Below, piece by piece: positions 55,116-64,000 of a stretch of 64,000 bases of DNA (its first letter is position 1; each line of letters begins with the position of its first letter). The translations under genes and the position numbers were made by a program. The stretch is from Pelosinus fermentans (GTDB lineage Bacteria > Bacillota > Negativicutes > DSM-13327), in the NCBI GenBank assembly GCA_002434245.1, contig DJJR01000039.1:14870-78869 (forward strand), read 5' to 3'. Below the pieces are notes generated by a model. It was given only the letters and a program-made list of their open reading frames with translations. It ran no database searches and was not told the origin of the DNA.

Positions 55116-55144
55116 TTGACACACATATCCAGGAATGTTATACT
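55116..55144 (+). promoter_or_regulatory. Sigma-A promoter of the cold-shock gene
   Basis: TTGACA, 17 bases, TATACT, giving a leader of about 50 bases. Confidence 0.85.
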
Positions 55145-55203
55145 TTAGATAGTGGTCACGTGGTTGGCCTCAGTTTATTGTTTATTTTAGGAGGAGTTTC
55201 ATA

Positions 55204-55401
55204 ATGATTGGTAAAGTAAAATGGTTTAGTTCTGAAAAAGGCTATGGTTTCCTTGAAAGAGAAGATGGCGGCGATGTATTCGTACATTTCTCAGCAATTC
55301 AAGATCAAGGCTTCAAAACTTTAACTGAAGGTCAACAAGTTGAGTTTGATATTGTTGATGGCGCACGTGGACCGCAAGCAGCTAACGTTGCTAAAGCTTA
55401 A
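55204..55401 (+). CDS. Cold-shock protein (CspA/CspB family)
   Basis: 65 residues. RNA-binding motifs [17 protein letters not shown] (RNP1) and DVFVHFSAI (RNP2). It acts as an RNA chaperone. TAGGAGGAG precedes the ATG. Monocistronic between its promoter and terminator. Confidence 0.97.
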   Translation: MIGKVKWFSSEKGYGFLEREDGGDVFVHFSAIQDQGFKTLTEGQQVEFDIVDGARGPQAANVAKA

Positions 55402-55419
55402 TAGATTTTGAGCAAATAT

Positions 55420-55447
55420 ACCCGGCTATTGTAGCCGGGTTTTTTTG
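55420..55447 (+). terminator. Terminator after the cold-shock gene
   Basis: ACCCGGCTA / TAGCCGGGT with loop TTG, then seven Ts. Confidence 0.93.
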
Positions 55448-55479
55448 ATAGAATCAGAATTTATAAGTCTAAGGGAACG

Positions 55480-55569
55480 TTGAACGCAGAGGACACAGAG
55501 TTCGCAGAGCGCACAGAGGTTTTTAATCTTATCTATTTTTTCTCAGTGTTCTCTGCGCCTCTGCGGTTC
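55480..55569. repeat. Family A palindromic repeat
   Basis: TTGAACGCAGAGGACACAG on the left and CTCTGCGCCTCTGCGGTTC on the right, in the gap between the cold-shock gene and hpf. Confidence 0.9.
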
Positions 55570-55716
55570 GGTTTACTTTCTATGTTTTAAAGGACGCGAA
55601 GCGTTTTTCTTATTATACGAGAAGATATAATTATCGAAATAGTTGAAATTTATAAAGGACTTTAGTGTCTCTATGGAGAATGATACTTATAAGACACTGA
55701 AAGGAGATGGGCGATT

Positions 55717-56247
55717 ATGGCAATCATAGTAAGAGGCAAAAATATTGAGATTACACCAGCACTAAAGGAGTATGTCGTAAAACGCACTAGTAAGATTACG
55801 AAATACTTTGATACTCTAGGAGAGATTACAGCTATTTTGGCTGTAGAAAAAGGTCGCCATATAATTGAATTGACTGTGCCGGTTAATGGTATGATTCTCA
55901 GAGGCGAAGAAGCCACTGCTGATATGTATACTTCCATCGATCTAGTTGTAGACAAAATTGAAAAACAAATTGAAAAATATAAAACCAAAATTTCTCGCCG
56001 CATGAAAGCCGGTACCTTTAAAGGGGAATTAGTTGCTGCTACTGCTGCTCCGGAGGTAGAAGAACTCCATGTTGTGAAGACGAAACGATTTGCTGTTAAA
56101 CCGATGGATATTGAAGAGGCTATTTTACAGATGAATCTTGTCAATCATGATTTTTATGTATTTAGCAATTCGGAAACAGAAGAGGTCAATGTAGTATACC
56201 GCCGTAAAGATGGAAAATATGGTTTGATTGAACCTGATTTTAACTAA
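55717..56247 (+). CDS. hpf: Ribosome hibernation-promoting factor, long form
   Basis: 176 residues. N-terminal RaiA/HPF domain (IIVRGKNIEITPALKEYVVK, then KYKTKISRRMKAGTF) and the C-terminal dimerisation domain of the long form (MDIEEAILQMNLVNHDFYVF, VVYRRKDGKYGLIEPDF). It inactivates ribosomes as 100S dimers in stationary phase. AAGGAGATG precedes the ATG. Position just upstream of secA and prfB is conserved in Firmicutes. Confidence 0.96.
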   Translation: MAIIVRGKNIEITPALKEYVVKRTSKITKYFDTLGEITAILAVEKGRHIIELTVPVNGMILRGEEATADMYTSIDLVVDKIEKQIEKYKTKISRRMKAGTFKGELVAATAAPEVEELHVVKTKRFAVKPMDIEEAILQMNLVNHDFYVFSNSETEEVNVVYRRKDGKYGLIEPDFN

Positions 56248-56256
56248 ATAGACAAA

Positions 56257-56306
56257 AAATGCCGCCACTCATGAACGATTATTGTTCATGAGTGGCGGCT
56301 TTTTGT
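56257..56306 (+). terminator. Terminator after hpf
   Basis: Very long stem with GCCGCCACTCATGAAC and its exact complement around loop GATTATT, then TTTTTG. Confidence 0.93.
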
Positions 56307-56348
56307 AATGAAGAAAAGTAACATTAGCCTGTCATGGTTCAAAATGTT

Positions 56349-56567
56349 TTATTTTTGATTGGATAAAAGTTCTAGACGGCGATTGGATACAAGTTGGCTG
56401 AGACTTGACGTATCCAGTTCTCTGGCCTTATGTGCAAATTCTTCTCGGGTAAAGATTTTTTTCTCAATGAGTAAATCAATTAACACTGTGATTGCCAAGG
56501 TATTCTTATAATCTGTATCTTTTAAATCTGCAATTTGTCCAATAAGATGAATCGAGTTTAGCTGCAA
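56349..56567 (-). CDS. Small protein of unknown function
   Basis: 72 residues from a TTG with AAGGAGG 7 bases upstream. Helical, no signal peptide: HLIGQIADLKDTDYKNTLAI, TVLIDLLIEKKIFTREEFAH. The ILIEKKIFTREEF-like pattern, a helix followed by a short turn, recalls the end of a larger adaptor, but I do not recognise a family. It stands alone between hpf and secA. Confidence 0.65.
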   Translation of the reverse strand: MQLNSIHLIGQIADLKDTDYKNTLAITVLIDLLIEKKIFTREEFAHKARELDTSSLSQLVSNRRLELLSNQK

Positions 56568-56699
56568 GGTAATTCCTCCTTAAAATAAAAAATGATTGTA
56601 TATTCTCAGGTATTCCCATTTTATGAATAATCTATACCTAAAAAATTTCTTGTAAGCCGAGAAAATAAATAAAAATCTATAGAGTTATAAAAAAAGTAA

Positions 56700-56785
56700 T
56701 AAACCGCGAAGGGAACGAAGAGATGCAAAGGACGCGAAGGGGATAATATAGTTATCTTTATAGTCTTCGCATCTTCGCGTTTCAA
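56700..56785. repeat. Family B palindromic repeat
   Basis: Arms AAACCGCGAAGGGAACGAAG and CTTCGCATCTTCGCGTTTC. The rest of 56568-56979 is AT-rich leader upstream of secA; I see no gene in it. Confidence 0.85.
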
Positions 56786-56979
56786 AATGCTTTGTTTTTT
56801 CCTCATAGTATTTTATATATTCTTTGTCATATAAGGATTATTGCTTGTTGTGAGACAAGTCTTTCTTTATTTACTTTGACTTATGTATTATCTTTTGATA
56901 AAATTTAGAATTAGGCATATACTGTAAACTAAGAGAAGTTTTTTAATGAATGTGCTAACTTTTAAGGAGTTGATACCAG

Positions 56980-59496
56980 TTGTTTAAGTTTATAAAAAAT
57001 CTCTTTGGTGATGATAATGAAAAAGAAATAAAACGTATGATGAAATATGTGGAAGAAGTCAATACATTTGAACCTGCCATGCATAAATTAAGCGATATTT
57101 CACTGTCTGCTAAGACCGGTGAGTTTAGACGTCGTTTAGAAAAAGGCGAGACATTGGACGATATTTTGCCGGAGGCCTTTGCTGTCGTGCGGGAAGCTTC
57201 TCGCCGTGTATTGGGTATGAGGCATTTTGATGTTCAGCTGCTAGGCGGTATTACACTCCATGAAGGCAATATTGCTGAGATGCGTACAGGGGAAGGTAAA
57301 ACTCTCGTAGGTACTTTAGCTACATATCTGAACGCTCTGACTGGTAAAGGTGTTCACGTTGTTACCGTTAATGATTATTTAGCAAAACGTGATAGTGAAT
57401 GGATGGGGAAAGTATATCGCTTTCTAGGTCTGACGGTAGGACTCATTGTACATGGCCTGGATTTTGTTGATCGTAAACAGGCGTATCATGCGGATATTAC
57501 CTATGGCACGAATAATGAATTTGGTTTTGACTATCTGCGGGATAATATGGTTATTTATGCAGAGCAAATGGTGCAGCGTCCATTGAATTACGCTATTGTG
57601 GATGAAGTGGATAGTATTCTAATAGATGAAGCGCGCACACCTCTCATTATTTCCGGACCAGGGGAAAAATCAACGGAGTTATATCATGTCTTAGCAAGAA
57701 TTACCCCGAAACTAAAAGAAGGTGAAGACTATACCGTCGATGAGAAGACACGCACCGTAGCACCAACGGAAAGTGGTATCGCCAAAGCAGAAAAACTGCT
57801 TGGAATCACCAATCTATATGATCATGCCAATATTGAAATGTCTCACCATTTTAATCAGGCCCTAAAAGCGAAAGGATTAATGAAACGGGATCGGGATTAT
57901 GTGGTGAAAGACGGAGAAGTCGTCATTGTAGATGAATTTACGGGACGCTTAATGTTCGGCCGCCGCTACTCTGATGGTCTGCATCAGTCCATTGAGGCAA
58001 AAGAAGGGGTAAAGGTAGAACGGGAAAGTCAAACCCTGGCTTCTATTACCTTTCAGAATTATTTCCGTATGTATAACAAATTGTCCGGTATGACAGGTAC
58101 TGCCAAAACAGAAGAGGCAGAGTTCCGGAAAATTTACAAACTGGACGTTATTACGATTCCGACGAATAAAGAGGTAAGCCGTACCGATCTGCCGGATGTA
58201 ATTTATAAAACAACTAAAGCAAAATATAGAGCTGTAGTCAATTCCATTGTAGAGCGTCATGCAAAAGGACAGCCGGTACTCGTAGGTACGACTTCCATTG
58301 TGCAGTCAGAACATTTGAGCGATATGTTAAAAAAGAAAGACGTGCCTCATAATGTACTAAATGCCAAGTATCATGAAATGGAAGCCCAAATTATAGCCCA
58401 GGCCGGACAGCCGGGTGCTGTGACCATTGCTACGAATATGGCAGGCCGCGGTACGGATATCGTGTTAGGTGAAGGTGTGGCTGAGCTGGGGGGACTTCAT
58501 ATTATTGGTACAGAACGGCATGAAAGCCGTCGTATTGATAATCAGCTGCGTGGTCGTGCCGGTCGTCAGGGAGACCCTGGATCTTCTCACTTCTTCTTAT
58601 CCTTGGAAGATGATTTAATGCGCTTATTTGGTTCCGATAATATTGCGACCATCATGGATAAATTGGGCATGGAAGAAGATGAGCCCATTGAACACAGCCT
58701 AATTACGCGCTCTATTGAACAGGCTCAGAAGAAAGTCGAAGGCCGTAATTTTGACATGCGTAAGCATGTATTAGAATATGATGATGTAATGAACCAGCAG
58801 CGGGAAGTCATCTATGGACAGCGCCGCCAGATTTTGACAGGCGAAGATATGAAAGAAAACATTTTCCATATGATTGAAAAACTCATCAATCGGGGTATGG
58901 AACTGTTTGCTGACGAAAAATTATATCCAGAAGATTGGAATACCCAAGGTTTGGTTGAATACTGCGAAGATATATTTGCCCCAGAAGGTCAGTTGAAGGC
59001 AGAGGAACTTGGCAATTTAAGTCGTACAGAGCTGCAGGAAGAATTGCTTAAAGTGGCAACGGATTCTTATAATGCCCGGGAAGCCTTGTTTGGTTCTGAT
59101 AATATGCGGGAGATGGAAAAGGTTGTTATGCTGAAAGTGGTCGATTCCAAATGGATGGAACATTTGGATGCTATGGATATGCTGCGGGAAGGCATTAGTC
59201 TTCGGTCCTACGGTCAGCGTGATCCATTGATTGAATATAAGATTGAAGCCTATGACATGTTCCAGCAGCTGATTGATATCATCCAGGAAGAGATTGTGAA
59301 ATATATTTATCGGGTGAATATTGTTGCTCCGCCTGAAGATCGCCTGCAGCAGGCTCATGCCAGCCATGGAGAAGAAGAGGCAAAAGAGCCAAAAGCGCAG
59401 CAGCCAATCGTCAATGCAGAGCAAATTGGCCGTAATGACTTATGCCCATGCGGTTCAGGTCAGAAATACAAAAAATGCTGCGGTGTTAATAAGTAA
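56980..59496 (+). CDS. secA: Preprotein translocase ATPase SecA
   Basis: 838 residues from a TTG with AAGGAG about 10 bases upstream. DEAD motor with Walker A MRTGEGKT near residue 100, [34 protein letters not shown] and [13 protein letters not shown]; then the scaffold and wing regions, and a C-terminal zinc motif [16 protein letters not shown] that binds SecB or ribosomes. It powers protein export through SecYEG. Confidence 0.97.
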   Translation: MFKFIKNLFGDDNEKEIKRMMKYVEEVNTFEPAMHKLSDISLSAKTGEFRRRLEKGETLDDILPEAFAVVREASRRVLGMRHFDVQLLGGITLHEGNIAEMRTGEGKTLVGTLATYLNALTGKGVHVVTVNDYLAKRDSEWMGKVYRFLGLTVGLIVHGLDFVDRKQAYHADITYGTNNEFGFDYLRDNMVIYAEQMVQRPLNYAIVDEVDSILIDEARTPLIISGPGEKSTELYHVLARITPKLKEGEDYTVDEKTRTVAPTESGIAKAEKLLGITNLYDHANIEMSHHFNQALKAKGLMKRDRDYVVKDGEVVIVDEFTGRLMFGRRYSDGLHQSIEAKEGVKVERESQTLASITFQNYFRMYNKLSGMTGTAKTEEAEFRKIYKLDVITIPTNKEVSRTDLPDVIYKTTKAKYRAVVNSIVERHAKGQPVLVGTTSIVQSEHLSDMLKKKDVPHNVLNAKYHEMEAQIIAQAGQPGAVTIATNMAGRGTDIVLGEGVAELGGLHIIGTERHESRRIDNQLRGRAGRQGDPGSSHFFLSLEDDLMRLFGSDNIATIMDKLGMEEDEPIEHSLITRSIEQAQKKVEGRNFDMRKHVLEYDDVMNQQREVIYGQRRQILTGEDMKENIFHMIEKLINRGMELFADEKLYPEDWNTQGLVEYCEDIFAPEGQLKAEELGNLSRTELQEELLKVATDSYNAREALFGSDNMREMEKVVMLKVVDSKWMEHLDAMDMLREGISLRSYGQRDPLIEYKIEAYDMFQQLIDIIQEEIVKYIYRVNIVAPPEDRLQQAHASHGEEEAKEPKAQQPIVNAEQIGRNDLCPCGSGQKYKKCCGVNK

Positions 59497-59532
59497 GAAT
59501 GAAGGTAAAAAGAGGGCGGAGAGACTAGGAAA

Positions 59533-59619
59533 CGGAACCGCAGAGAGCACAGAGAGCACAGAGAAAGAACCCGGAGGGTGTAAATATTCCTCTCTGCGTC
59601 CTCTGCGCCTCTGCGGTTA
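59533..59619. repeat. Family A palindromic repeat
   Basis: GGAACCGCAGAGAGCACAG and CTCTGCGCCTCTGCGGTTAA, followed by a short B-like tail (CTCCTTCGCGTCCTTC). It lies in the gap between secA and prfB. Confidence 0.9.
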
Positions 59620-59668
59620 ATACGTCTCCTTCGCGTCCTTCAAATTTATTTTATTGGAGTTGATACAG

Positions 59669-60770
59669 TTGTTGTTAGAAGATTTGCGAGTACAGATTGC
59701 TGCTTTTGAACAGAAATTAGTTGAAGTGAGGGCTTCTCTTTGACGTTGCCGGCAAAGAAGAGCGCATTTCCTTATTAGAAGATACAATGGGGGGGCCAGG
59801 CTTTTGGGATGATCCTGATAAAGCGCAAAAAGTAGCCCAGGAGCTAAATGTGTTGAAAGACAGTGTAGCCCAATTTGAGCAGCTATCCACAGCCTATGAG
59901 GATTTAAGTCTATTGTGGCAAATGGGAATGGAAGAAAAGGATGAAAGCATCTATCCGGAAGTCCTGGAAGCTGTTGATAAGATGACTAAGGATATTGAAC
60001 GATTGGAAGTTGCTTTAATGCTGTCAGGAGAACATGATGGCAGCAATGCCATACTAACACTCCATGCCGGTGCTGGCGGTACGGAGGCTCAGGATTGGGC
60101 GCAAATGCTGCTGCGCATGTATGTGCGCTGGGCAGAGAAGAACGGTTATAAAGTAGAGACCATGGATTTTCTGGCGGGTGACGAAGCTGGAGTGAAAAGT
60201 GCTACGATTTTAGTTTCTGGTGTAAATGCTTATGGCTATTTAAAATCAGAAAAAGGGGTACATCGATTAGTACGTATTTCTCCATTTGATGCCAGCGGTC
60301 GTCGTCACACTTCCTTTGCTGCTGTGGATGTTATGCCTGAAATTGATGATAATGTAGACATTGATATTAATATGGCTGATGTTCGTGTAGACACCTATCG
60401 TGCCAGCGGGGCAGGCGGTCAGCATATCAACAAGACCGATTCCGCCGTACGCATGACACATATTCCAACGGGTGTTGTAGTGCAGTGTCAGACCCAGCGT
60501 TCCCAGATCAAGAATCGGGAACAATGTATGAAAATGCTGCGGGCTAAATTATATGAATTAGAACGCCAAAAACAGGAAAATATAAAAAATGAGCTTGGCG
60601 GCGATTATCAGGCCATTGAGTGGGGCAGCCAGATTCGTTCTTATGTATTTCATCCTTACAATATGGTAAAAGATCATCGCACCAACGCAGAAACCGGTAA
60701 TGTCCATGCTGCCATGGATGGAGACCTTGGTATCTTCATCGAGGCATACTTAAAACAAGGAAAGAAGTAA
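59669..60770 (+). CDS. prfB: Peptide chain release factor 2 with programmed +1 frameshift
   Basis: The first 24 codons run from a TTG at 59669 (GGAG 9 bases upstream) to an in-frame TGA at 59741. The site CTT TGA C with an upstream AGGG is the classic autoregulatory slip site: when RF2 is scarce, ribosomes shift +1 and continue as DVAGKEERISLL. The shifted frame then gives the usual RF2: EDTMGGPGFWDDPDKAQKVA, the tRNA-like GGQ loop in RASGAGGQHINKTDSAVRMT and the SPF stop-codon motif in VRISPFDASGRR. Total about 366 residues. Confidence 0.96.
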
Positions 60771-60783
60771 ATTGGATGAAGAT

Positions 60784-60966
60784 TTAACCGCAGAGAGCGC
60801 AGAGAACACTGAGGGGGCATGTGAAAGTATGTCATTGCGAACGGTAGTGAAGCAATCTCTCAACTGTATTAGTAGTGTTATATTTCAAAGCGTTTTTTAA
60901 ACGTTTCTCAGCGTTCTCTGCGGTTAACACACCCCGCCTTACGGCACCCCTCTCAAGAGGGGAATT
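60784..60966. repeat. Composite repeat: Family A with a Family D insert, then a Family C arm
   Basis: A arms at 60784-60815 (TTAACCGCAGAGAGCGCAG) and 60903-60927 (CAGCGTTCTCTGCGGTTAA). The middle contains GTCATTGCGAACGG...GAAGCAATCTC (60831-60860), a separate, widely distributed palindromic repeat. The C arm (ACACACCCCG...CCCCTCTCAAGAGGGG, 60927-60966) follows with no spacer. Confidence 0.85.
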
Positions 60967-61013
60967 AGAATGTGTAGTGTTCTTTTGAACTCAAAAATAA
61001 GGAGGCGTATCCT

Positions 61014-61703
61014 ATGACAAAAGGCTTGCGTCTTGTAATTGTGATATTGTTGCTGGCAGTTGCCGGTGAGGTATTGCTGCCAATGATATTATCGGATATT
61101 GTAGCCAAAGGTATGAGGGGCTTGGTAGGTAGTGAGCAAGTGACAGCTACGTTGACCAAACGCCCGGCTTTCCTTATGCTGGGCGGTAAATTTGATACGA
61201 TTACCGTCAGTGCCCGGCAGGCAAAAGCAGACAAACTGGTATTTGATGATATGAGTATTACTTTAAAAGATGCCCAGTTAGATATGGGAGCGCTCATTAC
61301 TCGCCGCTTGGTTGCCTTTCAGTCCGTTGGTGATGTGGAGATTCGGGGGACAGTGACTCAAGATGAACTGGCGCGGTATTTAAACCAAACCGTTAAAGGA
61401 ATAAAAAATGCCGTAGTAGATATACAATCTGACAAAATAAAGGCCAGCAGCAGCTTTTCTCTTGGAGGCTTCGCCAATGTGGCTGTAAGTCTAGAAGGAA
61501 AGATTGTGGGTGACGGACAAAAGATCAAATTCGTTACAGATCAATTTTTGCTGAATAATCGAATGACTGGTAATTTAGGAGGCGCTCTTTTAACAGAGAT
61601 CTCTTTAGTGGATTTGAATAAATTTCCATTTCATGTAAATGTCCGTGACATTGTAATGGAAAGCGGGAAAGTCATTTTATATCTAGATAATCGTCCACAT
61701 TAG
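61014..61703 (+). CDS. DUF2993 (LmeA-like) protein
   Basis: 229 residues. An N-terminal signal or anchor helix (LRLVIVILLLAVAGEVLLPM) is followed by a strand-rich domain (FDTITVSARQAKADKLVFDD, DVEIRGTVTQDELARYLNQT) typical of DUF2993, a lipid-binding family of the envelope. It ends VMESGKVILYL. In a diderm Firmicute a role in lipid handling between membranes is plausible. Confidence 0.85.
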   Translation: MTKGLRLVIVILLLAVAGEVLLPMILSDIVAKGMRGLVGSEQVTATLTKRPAFLMLGGKFDTITVSARQAKADKLVFDDMSITLKDAQLDMGALITRRLVAFQSVGDVEIRGTVTQDELARYLNQTVKGIKNAVVDIQSDKIKASSSFSLGGFANVAVSLEGKIVGDGQKIKFVTDQFLLNNRMTGNLGGALLTEISLVDLNKFPFHVNVRDIVMESGKVILYLDNRPH

Positions 61704-61704
61704 T

Positions 61705-61788
61705 ACAGCGTCAACTCTAAAACAGCCCGACAATATCACGCCGATTAGGGTTGATGCTGCACGAGCCCTCATCAGGGCAATTTTTTTT
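61705..61788 (+). terminator. Two hairpins after the DUF2993 gene, the second a terminator
   Basis: CAGCGTCAACTCTAA (61707) is nearly complementary to TTAGGGTTGATGCTG (61746), making a long outer hairpin. GCCCT-CATC-AGGGC followed by AATTTTTTTT (61765-61788) is the terminator. Confidence 0.8.
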
Positions 61789-61834
61789 GTAATAGTAAAC
61801 AAATTACATATAATGCATAGTAACGAAAGGATGA

Positions 61835-61909
61835 TTGAACCGCAGAGACGCAGAGTGCGCTGAGTTTTATTATTTACCCTATCTTTTCTCTGTGTTCTCT
61901 GCGGTTCGA
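61835..61909. repeat. Family A palindromic repeat
   Basis: TTGAACCGCAGAGACGCAG on the left and TCTGTGTTCTCTGCGGTTCG on the right, in the gap between the DUF2993 and DUF5693 genes. Confidence 0.9.
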
Positions 61910-62078
61910 TTATGTTTTAGTATTTTATGACGTACAGTTTTTTATAAAAATTATCCTGAAAAAGCAGGATATTGGAGTGTTCTGCCAGAATATGATGAAG
62001 TTGCATAAAGTATTGCGACTAGGGGTTACAATATTGTTTATATGACCGTACTTGATAGATAAGGTGGGATAGATTGTT

Positions 62079-64000
62079 TTGAGAGATTTTAAATATAATA
62101 AAATATTATTACTGTGCATCGTCATCGGTCTAGCGGCAGCGTTAACCATTGTCTGGCAGCGCCATAAAATAGAAGAAAGCAGCACAACCATTGAGATGGT
62201 TATGGAGTATGAAGATGTTGTGGAACTGGCTCAGCTTGAGGGGGTTCCTGCCGAACATGTGATGCGGCGCATGAAAGAGGCTGGAATTACTTCTCTGGCA
62301 GTGTATGAGACCACGCTGGAGAAACTAAATAAAAGCGGCAAGGTGGCTGTTTTGTCGGGGGCTCAATTGCTGCAGCAGCATTATACTGGAATGCTGAATG
62401 ATGCAGTTTGGCGAAACTTAGTAGAAACAGGCCGTATTCAAGCGGAGGATGTCTATGTTGTTGGACGTGATCCGAAAATTTTCGCTGAGGTGAAAGAAGA
62501 TCTGATCGAAAGGCTGAGCCCTGAGAGGGTAACAGTCATTGACAGTCAGCGCCAGATTGTAGCTGTGAAAGCAAATTATGAAAAAGTAGTAAAATGGAAT
62601 CTTGGCTTGCCCACTGATGAAATGCAGTATGTGTCAGGTCAGGGATTTTATGTAGTAGCACGGCCCAGCAATTATACGAAAGTGGAAAAAGAGAATGTAG
62701 AAGGTGTATTTGCCCGCTTATCAGGTATTGAAAATGTTTCTGCGCTGATATTTGTTGGTGATGAAGCCTTGGGGTATCCTGATTTATTACCGTTGACTTT
62801 GGAGAAGGTCAAAAGCAAACAATTGACATTAGGCTTGATTGAACATCCTCTGCAATTACAGTTTTTTAAACAAGAGGGGCTTGTTCCCATGGCTATAGCC
62901 AATGATTACAAGGCAGCTCGTGTGTATGTGATTCCTAAAGATGAACAGCCTAAATTAAAATCAGCCGAAGCAGTTCAGCGCTGGATTGTAACGGATCAAG
63001 AACGCAATATACGCATTAATTTGCTTCGAAAATATGATAAAGCCGAACCGGGCAAAACTCTTTTAGAAACCAATTTGGAGTATGTCGCCAATGTGAGAGA
63101 TGGTTTAATTGCCAGTGGTTTTACCATCGGTAAGGCAGGACTTTTCCATCCCTATTTCCCTCAAGTCTTCTTATTAGTGGCAATTACCATCGGAACAGTG
63201 GCTGCCGGAGTATTATTTTTGACCTTAGTGCGTCCTTTTTCTGTACGCTATCAATATGCACTATTGCTGCTGCTCTCTCTGGTTTTTGCATTTCCTCTGC
63301 TAAAAGGCAGCGGAAATGCAGTGCGCCAGGCCGTGGCCTTATGCAGTGCTGTTATTTTCCCTGTTTTAGCTATGACGTGGCAGCTTGACCGCTGGAAAAA
63401 GCTGTCGATAGAAGGGCGGGGACGCCTTACTGGTATTATAAAAGATGGGATCGGCGGCTTAATCATCACCGTCATGCTGTCCATGGTTGGTGGTATGTAT
63501 GTGGCAGCTGTACTGGGGGATGTACGTTTTTTTCTGGAAATGGAAATCTTCCGTGGTGTAAAGATAACCTTTGTGGCTCCGCTGCTCCTTATTACGATCA
63601 TTTATTTAGCTCGGTATAATTTATTTGAAAATGAGCAAGAGGATGAAAGAGACATTTGGCAGCAGGTTATAAAATTGCTGAATTATCCTTTGTATATTAA
63701 AACCTTATTTGTATTTGCCCTGGCAGCAATTGGTGCTTGGGTATTCATTGGCAGATCTGGTCATACAGCAGGTGTGCCAGTACCAGATATAGAACTAAAA
63801 ATGCGGGCCTTTCTGGAAAGGGTTATGTATGCCAGACCGCGAGGCAAAGAATTCATGATTGGGCATCCTGCTTTTTTCTTAGCAGTTATGGCACTGTATC
63901 GGAAATGGCCTCGTGTGGTACACTATGCAATGATCGTAGCTGCAACTATTGCTCAGGGTTCCCTGGTTGAAACCTTTGCCCATTTGCGCACTCCAGTGCT
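62079..64000 (+). CDS. DUF5693 family membrane protein, 5' part
   Basis: 640 residues up to the window edge; no stop is reached. It starts at the TTG at 62079 (AAGGTGGGA 8 bases upstream). An N-terminal anchor helix (ILLLCIVIGLAAALTIVWQR) precedes an extracytoplasmic domain of about 330 residues (VVELAQLEGVPAEHVMRRMK, AGITSLAVYETTLEKL, IRINLLRKYDKAEP), then several membrane helices from about residue 365 on. This is the DUF5693 layout, often found next to a polysaccharide pyruvyl transferase (csaB) in Negativicutes, so a role in envelope polysaccharide attachment is possible. Function is not established. Confidence 0.8.
   Translation, partial: MRDFKYNKILLLCIVIGLAAALTIVWQRHKIEESSTTIEMVMEYEDVVELAQLEGVPAEHVMRRMKEAGITSLAVYETTLEKLNKSGKVAVLSGAQLLQQHYTGMLNDAVWRNLVETGRIQAEDVYVVGRDPKIFAEVKEDLIERLSPERVTVIDSQRQIVAVKANYEKVVKWNLGLPTDEMQYVSGQGFYVVARPSNYTKVEKENVEGVFARLSGIENVSALIFVGDEALGYPDLLPLTLEKVKSKQLTLGLIEHPLQLQFFKQEGLVPMAIANDYKAARVYVIPKDEQPKLKSAEAVQRWIVTDQERNIRINLLRKYDKAEPGKTLLETNLEYVANVRDGLIASGFTIGKAGLFHPYFPQVFLLVAITIGTVAAGVLFLTLVRPFSVRYQYALLLLLSLVFAFPLLKGSGNAVRQAVALCSAVIFPVLAMTWQLDRWKKLSIEGRGRLTGIIKDGIGGLIITVMLSMVGGMYVAAVLGDVRFFLEMEIFRGVKITFVAPLLLITIIYLARYNLFENEQEDERDIWQQVIKLLNYPLYIKTLFVFALAAIGAWVFIGRSGHTAGVPVPDIELKMRAFLERVMYARPRGKEFMIGHPAFFLAVMALYRKWPRVVHYAMIVAATIAQGSLVETFAHLRTPV

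Overview
The window looks like a chromosomal segment of a motile, low-GC, double-membraned Firmicute of the class Negativicutes (Sporomusaceae; Pelosinus- or Sporomusa-like). The reasons are Firmicute-style signals (strong AAGGAGG ribosome sites, many TTG/GTG starts, Gram-positive flagellar gene order flgM-flgN-flgK-flgL-fliW-csrA-fliC, long hibernation factor next to secA and prfB) together with a signal-peptide-bearing beta-barrel protein at 52817-53407, which implies an outer membrane. The species is inference.

Region by region. 1-6.3 kb: a coiled-coil protein with internal repeats, then sugar-phosphate genes (phosphomannomutase, galU, pgi), an orphan NarL-type regulator and a membrane-anchored unknown. 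6.3-8.5 kb: a ComK-like unknown with a LexA/SOS box, then an encapsulin nanocompartment locus (zinc ribbon, encapsulated ferritin, shell). 8.8-12.6 kb: an ABC-F ATPase, a sigma factor with the DUF1659/DUF2922/YvrJ trio, and a TSCPD protein. 12.8-17.1 kb: recD2, a DUF559 nuclease gene embedded between palindromic repeat elements, comF and an HD-GYP gene.

17.3-39.8 kb is one large flagellar and flagellin-glycosylation region. It runs YvyF, FlgM, two FlgN-like chaperones, FlgK, FlgL, DUF6470, FliW, CsrA, flagellin (with a CsrA-type leader), FlaG, FliD, a Maf-type glycosyltransferase, FliS and a FliT-like chaperone. It then continues directly into the pseudaminic-acid pathway (PseB, PseC, SpsF/PseF-like, PseG, PseH, a formyltransferase, a PIG-L deacetylase, PseI and a glycosyltransferase). 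A decayed IS110-family element sits inside the sugar operon.

39.8-49.8 kb: a strongly promoted, structured noncoding RNA (probably raiA-type) ahead of a zinc-ribbon gene, a scarred toxin-antitoxin patch bounded by 55-bp direct repeats, a truncated Rpn-family gene, and a complete Wadjet (JetDABC) plasmid-defence operon. 49.9-55.1 kb: three tandem amino-acid-binding lipoproteins, an outer-membrane protein on the other strand, and the matching permease and ATPase. 55.2-64 kb: cold-shock protein, hpf, secA, prfB with its programmed frameshift, a DUF2993 protein and the start of a DUF5693 membrane protein.

A striking background feature is three or four families of dispersed palindromic repeats that fill many gene boundaries. 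One family is made of CAGAG-type units, one of CGAAG-type units, and one is built on CCCCTCTAGAGAGGGG. The last family brackets the DUF559 nuclease gene and supplies its stop codon. No tRNA, rRNA or CRISPR array was seen.
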